Assembly (NCBI GenBank): GCA_902537425.1
Contig: CACBBD010000007.1
Span: forward strand, 1-64,000
DNA length: 64,000 nt
Origin: an uncultured SAR86 cluster bacterium
GTDB lineage: Bacteria; Pseudomonadota; Gammaproteobacteria; Magnimaribacterales; Magnimaribacteraceae
Direction of reading: 5' to 3'
This document shows, piece after piece, positions 58,772 through 64,000 of this stretch. A program made the position numbers and the translations under genes. Positions within the stretch are counted from its first letter, which is position 1. Every line of letters starts with the position of its first letter. The notes under the pieces are model-generated. The model saw only the letters and a list, made by a program, of their open reading frames with translations. It was not told where the DNA came from and made no database searches.

Positions 58772-59878
58772 ATGAAACAATTACAAAGCTTAAAATCTAA
58801 TCTTCATCAGTCACGAATTGTCTTGGAGCAGCTAGGAGAAGATATTCAGGATGGTGAAGTTCTTCTACAAGTAGAGAAATTTTCATTTACCGCCAACAAT
58901 GTAACTTATGGAGTTGCGGGCGATAGCATAGGTTATTGGAATTTTTTTCCGGCTATCAATAATCCTGAAAATACATGGGGCTGTATACCTGTTTGGGGTT
59001 TTGCTGAAGTCATAATGTCGAATAATCCCGAAATAGAGCATGGTGAAAGAGTGTTTGGTTATTTTCCTCCTGCTAACTTTTTAATTGTTAATCCTATAAA
59101 AGTTTCTTCTGCGTCTTTTAGTGATGGAAAAGAGCATCGTAAAGAATTACCGCCTGTCTACAATAACTATGTAAGGCTTAATGCTGAAACAGGTTACGAT
59201 CAATCCATGGATGATATAAGGGCATTACTGTTCCCTCTACATATCACTGCATTTTGTTTATGTGATGCTTTAGAAGAGCAATCCTATCATGGTGCATCTC
59301 AGATTCTTATAGTAAGTGCTTCAAGTAAAACAGCCATAGGACTTGCTCAAGGTTTAGCTGAAACTAAGGATTCGCCAAAAATTGTTGGGTTAACCTCAAG
59401 CGATAACATTAAATTTGTCGAAAGCCTAGGGTCTTATGACCAAGTAATATCTTATGAAGATTTAGGTAGCATCAATAATGTAACTTCAGTCATGGTCGAC
59501 ATGTCAGGTAACCAAGAAGTTTTGTCTGCAGTCCAAAATAAATTGAAAGAAGATTTACTGAAGTGTCTAACTGTCGGTATGACACATTGGGATAAGGGTG
59601 GATCGGTGGATGAGGCACTTGCCCAAGCTAAGTTACAAGAAAGAACAGAATTCTTTTTCGCACCCGCTCATATACAAAAGCGAATAGGAGATTGGGGTCA
59701 GGACGGCTATGCAGAAAAAACGAATGCATTTATGGTTAAAAGAGCAGAACAAAGTAATGATTGGATGCAAATCAAAAAGATTAAGGGATTAGATAATTTT
59801 TCTGAAACCTACAAAGAAGTGGTTGCAGGAAATATAAATCCTAATGAGGGAATCATAGTAGAAGTTTATGATGCGTAA
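58772..59878 (+). CDS. DUF2855-like protein
   Basis: MDR-like fold pattern: VEKFSFTANNVTYGVAGDSIGYWNFFP; SQILIVSASSKTAIGLAQGLAE. Confidence 0.78.
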   Translation: MKQLQSLKSNLHQSRIVLEQLGEDIQDGEVLLQVEKFSFTANNVTYGVAGDSIGYWNFFPAINNPENTWGCIPVWGFAEVIMSNNPEIEHGERVFGYFPPANFLIVNPIKVSSASFSDGKEHRKELPPVYNNYVRLNAETGYDQSMDDIRALLFPLHITAFCLCDALEEQSYHGASQILIVSASSKTAIGLAQGLAETKDSPKIVGLTSSDNIKFVESLGSYDQVISYEDLGSINNVTSVMVDMSGNQEVLSAVQNKLKEDLLKCLTVGMTHWDKGGSVDEALAQAKLQERTEFFFAPAHIQKRIGDWGQDGYAEKTNAFMVKRAEQSNDWMQIKKIKGLDNFSETYKEVVAGNINPNEGIIVEVYDA

Positions 59879-61523
59879 AAAGCTGACTTACTTTTTACCG
59901 TTACTTTTAATTTCGGGATTTCTAATCTGGGAATACAAAGTAAATTTAATCATTTGGACATTGCCTAAAGTTATGAACTTGGTAAATCCAATTCAGGAGA
60001 ATATACCTACGAATTGGTCAGAAGGCCCCTTTGAAATTTCAGATAAAAACGATTCTAGACCAAATATTATTTTAATTTTGGCTGATGATATGGGTTACAA
60101 CGATATATCTTTGCATAATGGGGGGGCGGCAGATGGTTCTCTCCAGACTCCTCACATAGATTCACTAGCCGATAGTGGCATATGGTTTTCAAGAGGTTAT
60201 GCGGCAAATGCAACTTGCGCTCCATCTAGAGCTTCAATTATGACTGGGAAATACTCTACAAGATTTGGATTTGAGTTTACTCCTGTTCCTGATGCAGGTA
60301 GGACTGTACTTAATTGGCTTATAGAGGAAGATGATTCAACTTTACGTGGGAGAATTGATAAAGAGATAGCTTCGATCCTTCCTCCTTTCATGGAACAAGG
60401 TATGCCAAGTGAACAGATAACTATAGCTGAGATTTTGAAGGATCAAGGTTATTACACAGCCCATATTGGCAAATGGCATCTTGGGCATGCATATGGTATG
60501 GATCCTTTAAGCCAGGGATTTCAAGATTCATTGTCCTTACAAGGTGGTTATTATTTACCGGAAGATCATCCGGAAGTTGTAAATGCTAAATTCGATACCT
60601 CCATAGATAAAATGGTTTGGAGTTCAGGTCAATATGCAGCCAAATTTAATAGAGGTGAATTATTTGAACCAGAGGGTTATGTTACAGATTATTACACTCA
60701 AGAGGCCTTAAAAGTTATTGAAAAAAATAAAAATAGACCTTTTTTTCTGTATCTAAGTCATTGGGCAATTCATAACCCCCTCCAAGCTTTGAGAAGTGAC
60801 GTAGAGGACATGAGTCATATGTCTAAACACAATGAACAAGTTTACTCAGGAATGATTGCTGCTCTAGATAGAAGTGTGGGAAAGATTATTGAAAAATTAA
60901 AAGATCTCGATATTTATGGAAAAACTTTGATCATATTTACTAGTGACAATGGAGGGGCTAACTACATTGAGTTAGAAGATGTAAACAAACCATATAGAGG
61001 ATGGAAAATTAGTTTTTTTGAAGGCGGTATAAGAGTTCCTTTTATTTTTAGTTGGCCTGATGAAATTGATCCTAACCAAGTATCAAATAGTGCAATACAT
61101 CATTTTGATATTTTTCCAACCATTGCTGCTGCAGCAAAAGCCGAACTATCAATGGAAGGTAAGATAGATGGTGTGAATTTAATGCCATTCATAAAAAATG
61201 AAAATTCTATTGAACCTCACGAAACACTTTTCTGGCGGTCAGGAAATCATCAATCTGTCTTACATGGTAAATGGAAATACATAATCAGTAAAAAAGAAAA
61301 TTTTCGTTGGTTGTTTGATACGTCTATAGATCCATTAGAAGAAACAAATCTTATTGAAAAACACCCCGAAGAGGCTCGTATGATTGAAAAACTTTTAAGT
61401 GAATTCAACTCTGAACAAAAAGATCCTCTATTCCTTTCAGCTTATGAGGCACCTATTTTAATCGACAAGTATGATGGTCAAATTTATGAAGAAGGTGATG
61501 AATATATTTACTGGTCTAATTGA
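59868..61523 (+). CDS. Type I (Cys-type) sulfatase, membrane-anchored or exported
   Basis: N-term hydrophobic segment; NIILILADDMGYND; ATCAPSRASIMTGKYSTRFG (CxPSR formylglycine motif); HIGKWHLGH; FTSDNGG. Confidence 0.92.
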   Translation: MMRKKLTYFLPLLLISGFLIWEYKVNLIIWTLPKVMNLVNPIQENIPTNWSEGPFEISDKNDSRPNIILILADDMGYNDISLHNGGAADGSLQTPHIDSLADSGIWFSRGYAANATCAPSRASIMTGKYSTRFGFEFTPVPDAGRTVLNWLIEEDDSTLRGRIDKEIASILPPFMEQGMPSEQITIAEILKDQGYYTAHIGKWHLGHAYGMDPLSQGFQDSLSLQGGYYLPEDHPEVVNAKFDTSIDKMVWSSGQYAAKFNRGELFEPEGYVTDYYTQEALKVIEKNKNRPFFLYLSHWAIHNPLQALRSDVEDMSHMSKHNEQVYSGMIAALDRSVGKIIEKLKDLDIYGKTLIIFTSDNGGANYIELEDVNKPYRGWKISFFEGGIRVPFIFSWPDEIDPNQVSNSAIHHFDIFPTIAAAAKAELSMEGKIDGVNLMPFIKNENSIEPHETLFWRSGNHQSVLHGKWKYIISKKENFRWLFDTSIDPLEETNLIEKHPEEARMIEKLLSEFNSEQKDPLFLSAYEAPILIDKYDGQIYEEGDEYIYWSN

Positions 61524-61567
61524 TCTAAAGATAACTTAGATTATATTTCTGAGAATTTTCTATACGA

Positions 61568-61966
61568 ATGAATCAACTATCCAAAAAAACTCCTATACCT
61601 TGGTGGTTAACTATAATTCTTTTCATGGAGGTATGGCCTATGTTTTTGGGGCCATATTGGGCATTAACTGATCCATCATTTTTAGGAGACATTAATGCAT
61701 CATCAACTATCTTGGGTGATTGGATTTATACCGCGAGAAACCTTGCCGTGGGCTTTGCATTTATTATTGCTTATTCTCTAAAAAGTGCTCCTATGCTATT
61801 CATACTAATTTTTATTAGGTTATTTACAGACTTAATTGATGGACCAGCTTTTTGGTTTTTTAGAGATCCGGTGAGTGATGTTGCATTCATCGTTATTTTT
61901 CTTTGTGGATATTACATCCCAGCATTAATTGCCTTGCGATATTTCTGGAAACAAATGACACATTAA
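61568..61966 (+). CDS. Hypothetical multi-TM membrane protein
   Basis: 132 aa, four hydrophobic helices; co-directional with sulfatase. Confidence 0.68.
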   Translation: MNQLSKKTPIPWWLTIILFMEVWPMFLGPYWALTDPSFLGDINASSTILGDWIYTARNLAVGFAFIIAYSLKSAPMLFILIFIRLFTDLIDGPAFWFFRDPVSDVAFIVIFLCGYYIPALIALRYFWKQMTH

Positions 61967-62011
61967 ATGAATCAATCTATATACTAAGTTTCCTAAATTT
62001 ATGGAGGAGAA

Positions 62012-62983
62012 ATGAAAACACAAATAACTGAACTATTTGGGATAGAACATCCCATCATCCAGGGTGGAATGCACTATGTAGGATTTGCAGAACTTGCTGC
62101 AGCAGTATCAAATGCAGGCGGCCTTGGAATTATTACGGGTCTTACTCAAGGTACACCTGAAAAACTTGATGCAGAAATAAAAAAATGCCAAGAACTCACA
62201 GATAAACCTTTTGGAGTGAACTTAACTTTCTTACCTTCGTTGACGCCTCCAGATTACCCAGGACTAATTGAAGTTATCATTAATAATGGTGTAAAGGTTG
62301 TTGAAACAGCCGGTAGAAATCCTGCTGTTTATATGCCAGCTATGAAAGATGCAGGTATTAAGGTTATTCACAAGTGCACATCAGTAAGACATTCTATTAA
62401 GGCTCAAGACATAGGCTGCGATGCTGTATCGGTCGACGGCTTTGAATGTGGAGGTCATCCTGGCGAAGATGATATTCCGAATTTTATACTCCTACCAAGG
62501 GCAGCTGACGAACTCGATATTCCCTTTGTTGCATCTGGAGGAATGGCTGATGCTAGAAGTCTTATAGCTGCAATGGCCTTGGGTGCTGAAGGCATGAACA
62601 TGGGGACGCGTTTCATTGCTACTCAAGATGCACCTGTTCATCAGAATGTTAAAGAAGCTATTGTTAATGCCAGTGAGTTAGATACAAGACTAATCATGAG
62701 ATCTCTTACAAACACAGAAAGAGTATTAAATAATCCAGCTGTAGAAAGTTTGATGGCCAAAGAAAAGGCTTATGGAGACGAACTTAAATTTGAAGATATC
62801 ATCGATGAAGTAGCTGGAGTTTATCCAAAAGTTATGATGGATGGAGAGCCAGAAGCAGGGGCTTGGTCTTGTGGCATGGTAGCTGGATTGGTGTCTGATA
62901 TCCCAACAGTAAAGGAATTGATAGATAGAATAATGGCTGAGGCTGAAGAAATTGTCGCCTCCAAACTTCAAAAGGCTATATAA
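62012..62983 (+). CDS. Nitronate monooxygenase family, second paralog
   Basis: HPIIQGGMHYVGFAELAAAVSNAGGLGIITG; PFVASGGMADARSLIAAMALGAEGMNMGTRF; preceded by GGAGGAGA-like RBS. Confidence 0.9.
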   Translation: MKTQITELFGIEHPIIQGGMHYVGFAELAAAVSNAGGLGIITGLTQGTPEKLDAEIKKCQELTDKPFGVNLTFLPSLTPPDYPGLIEVIINNGVKVVETAGRNPAVYMPAMKDAGIKVIHKCTSVRHSIKAQDIGCDAVSVDGFECGGHPGEDDIPNFILLPRAADELDIPFVASGGMADARSLIAAMALGAEGMNMGTRFIATQDAPVHQNVKEAIVNASELDTRLIMRSLTNTERVLNNPAVESLMAKEKAYGDELKFEDIIDEVAGVYPKVMMDGEPEAGAWSCGMVAGLVSDIPTVKELIDRIMAEAEEIVASKLQKAI

Positions 62984-62991
62984 AAGTTAGT

Positions 62992-63546
62992 TTGAAAGGT
63001 TTCTCCAGAAAGATACATAAATATCTTAGCTTGGCTATTTCGGTTCAACTTCTCTTATGGACCATATCAGGTATTTATTTTTCTTTTAATAAAATCGACG
63101 AAGTAAGAGGCAGTCAATACTTAAAAACTGTAGCTGTAAAAGAAGTGCCAAAGACCCAAAAGATTGAACCACAAAAAGCTCTATCTTTGGTCGAAAATAA
63201 AACCTTTTTAAAACCTAGTTCAGTAACAGAAATAACTGAAGATAAACCTGGTTCAGAGTATAGAGGTAGATCATTGCCTCTATATAAAATTGAAGCACTT
63301 AATGATGCACAAGAAGAAATAAACGTGTATTTGGACCCATACACAGAAGAAATTGTCGCAATAAGGTCTAATCAATGGAGAATTTGGGACTTTATGTGGG
63401 GTGTCCACATCATGGACTGGAATGAGAGGGATGATATAGGAAATATTTTCTTAAAAGTATTTTCTGTTCTTGCTCTTATAAGCGCCTTATCTGGCATTTA
63501 TCTTTTCTTTGCTTCTTCAAGAAAAAGAAGATTATCTGAGGACTAG
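62992..63546 (+). CDS. PepSY-domain membrane protein (TTG start)
   Basis: KIHKYLSLAISVQLLLWTISGIYFS N-term PepSY_TM motif; EINVYLDPYTEEIVAIRSNQWRIWDFMWGVHIMDW. Confidence 0.8.
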   Translation: MKGFSRKIHKYLSLAISVQLLLWTISGIYFSFNKIDEVRGSQYLKTVAVKEVPKTQKIEPQKALSLVENKTFLKPSSVTEITEDKPGSEYRGRSLPLYKIEALNDAQEEINVYLDPYTEEIVAIRSNQWRIWDFMWGVHIMDWNERDDIGNIFLKVFSVLALISALSGIYLFFASSRKRRLSED

Positions 63547-63917
63547 ACTTTATCCCAAGGCTTTTGATCCCAAGGTCTATTTATCCATTCATCTTCAAGA
63601 ACAAAAGGATTATCACCTCGACCCGAAAAAGAAGAAGTAAAATCAAGTTGCAATAAAACATCTTTATACATCAACTCTACCTTCTTCAACTCCTCTTTAG
63701 TCTCTTTATACTTTTCCGTTTCCGGTTCAAGAGATGAAAGCAACTTCGTTAATTCGTATCTATCCAAAAATAGCTTAGCATTCAACTCATCCCAATATCG
63801 TTGGGTTTCATATGCTAATGACCAAAGTTTAAGATTATGATTCTTCCTTGCTACATTTTTTGAGAACTCAGGTGGTCTTCTATTCTGACCGGTTGAATCA
63901 GGATTAATTTTCTTCAT
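63543..63917 (-). CDS. Hypothetical protein, 124 aa, downstream of DNA cytosine methyltransferase
   Basis: Open frame, ATG 11 bp after the methyltransferase stop; charged helical protein with WDQKPWDKV C-terminus. Confidence 0.6.
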   Translation of the reverse strand: MKKINPDSTGQNRRPPEFSKNVARKNHNLKLWSLAYETQRYWDELNAKLFLDRYELTKLLSSLEPETEKYKETKEELKKVELMYKDVLLQLDFTSSFSGRGDNPFVLEDEWINRPWDQKPWDKV

Positions 63918-63928
63918 AAATCTTTCTT

Positions 63929-64000
63929 TTAGGCTTTCAAAATTTTTTTCACTACTTCTGCTATTTGATAAGCAAGATAAGGAGGCACTGCATTACCTAC
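63929..64000 (-). CDS. DNA (cytosine-5-)-methyltransferase, C-terminal 23 codons only
   Basis: Manual reverse translation of the right edge: VGNAVPPYLAYQIAEVVKKILKA*, i.e. the conserved motif X region (GNAVPPxLAxxI) of C5 methyltransferases. Confidence 0.82.
   Translation of the reverse strand, partial: VGNAVPPYLAYQIAEVVKKILKA

Noticed and set aside
1-64000. CRISPR array, transposase, integrase, prophage or rRNA
   Set aside because: Scanned for regularly spaced repeats, transposase/integrase motifs and rRNA-like conserved stretches and saw none.

Overview
The window is a compact, low-GC bacterial chromosome segment with almost no intergenic DNA. Its housekeeping gene order is gammaproteobacterial: gyrA-serC-pheA-hisC-tyrA-aroA-cmk-rpsA-ihfB, uvrC-pgsA, ubiG-HAD phosphatase-yciK, and xseB-ispA-dxs. 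A streamlined marine lineage of the SAR86 type is plausible, but I cannot prove it from this sequence. From left to right it contains: (1) a surface-polysaccharide / nucleotide-sugar cluster (1-6065) that abuts tRNA-Leu(UAA) and tRNA-Cys(GCA); (2) a sulfate-activation cassette (TSUP permease, CysNC, CysD with a long N-terminal extension) lying between those tRNAs and pgsA-uvrC; (3) a housekeeping block (10.6-36.2 kb); (4) a protein with three tandem DnaT-like repeats, an RND pump with an apparently hairpin-less adaptor, and a TonB-dependent receptor; (5) isoprenoid, riboflavin, thiamine and phospholipid genes; (6) a catabolic-looking accessory cluster (48.6-63.5 kb) with a thiolase, acyl-CoA dehydrogenase, TPP enzyme, GST-like protein, haloalkane-dehalogenase-like hydrolase, two nitronate-monooxygenase paralogs and a Cys-type sulfatase; (7) the C-terminal end of a DNA cytosine methyltransferase running off the right edge, followed by a small unknown gene. 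I saw no CRISPR array, IS element, prophage or rRNA. The best second-look candidates are the CysD N-terminal domain and the cassette's position, the hairpin-less RND adaptor, the nucleotidyltransferase-cupin fusion, and the methyltransferase-linked small ORF. None of them is proven to be a new system.
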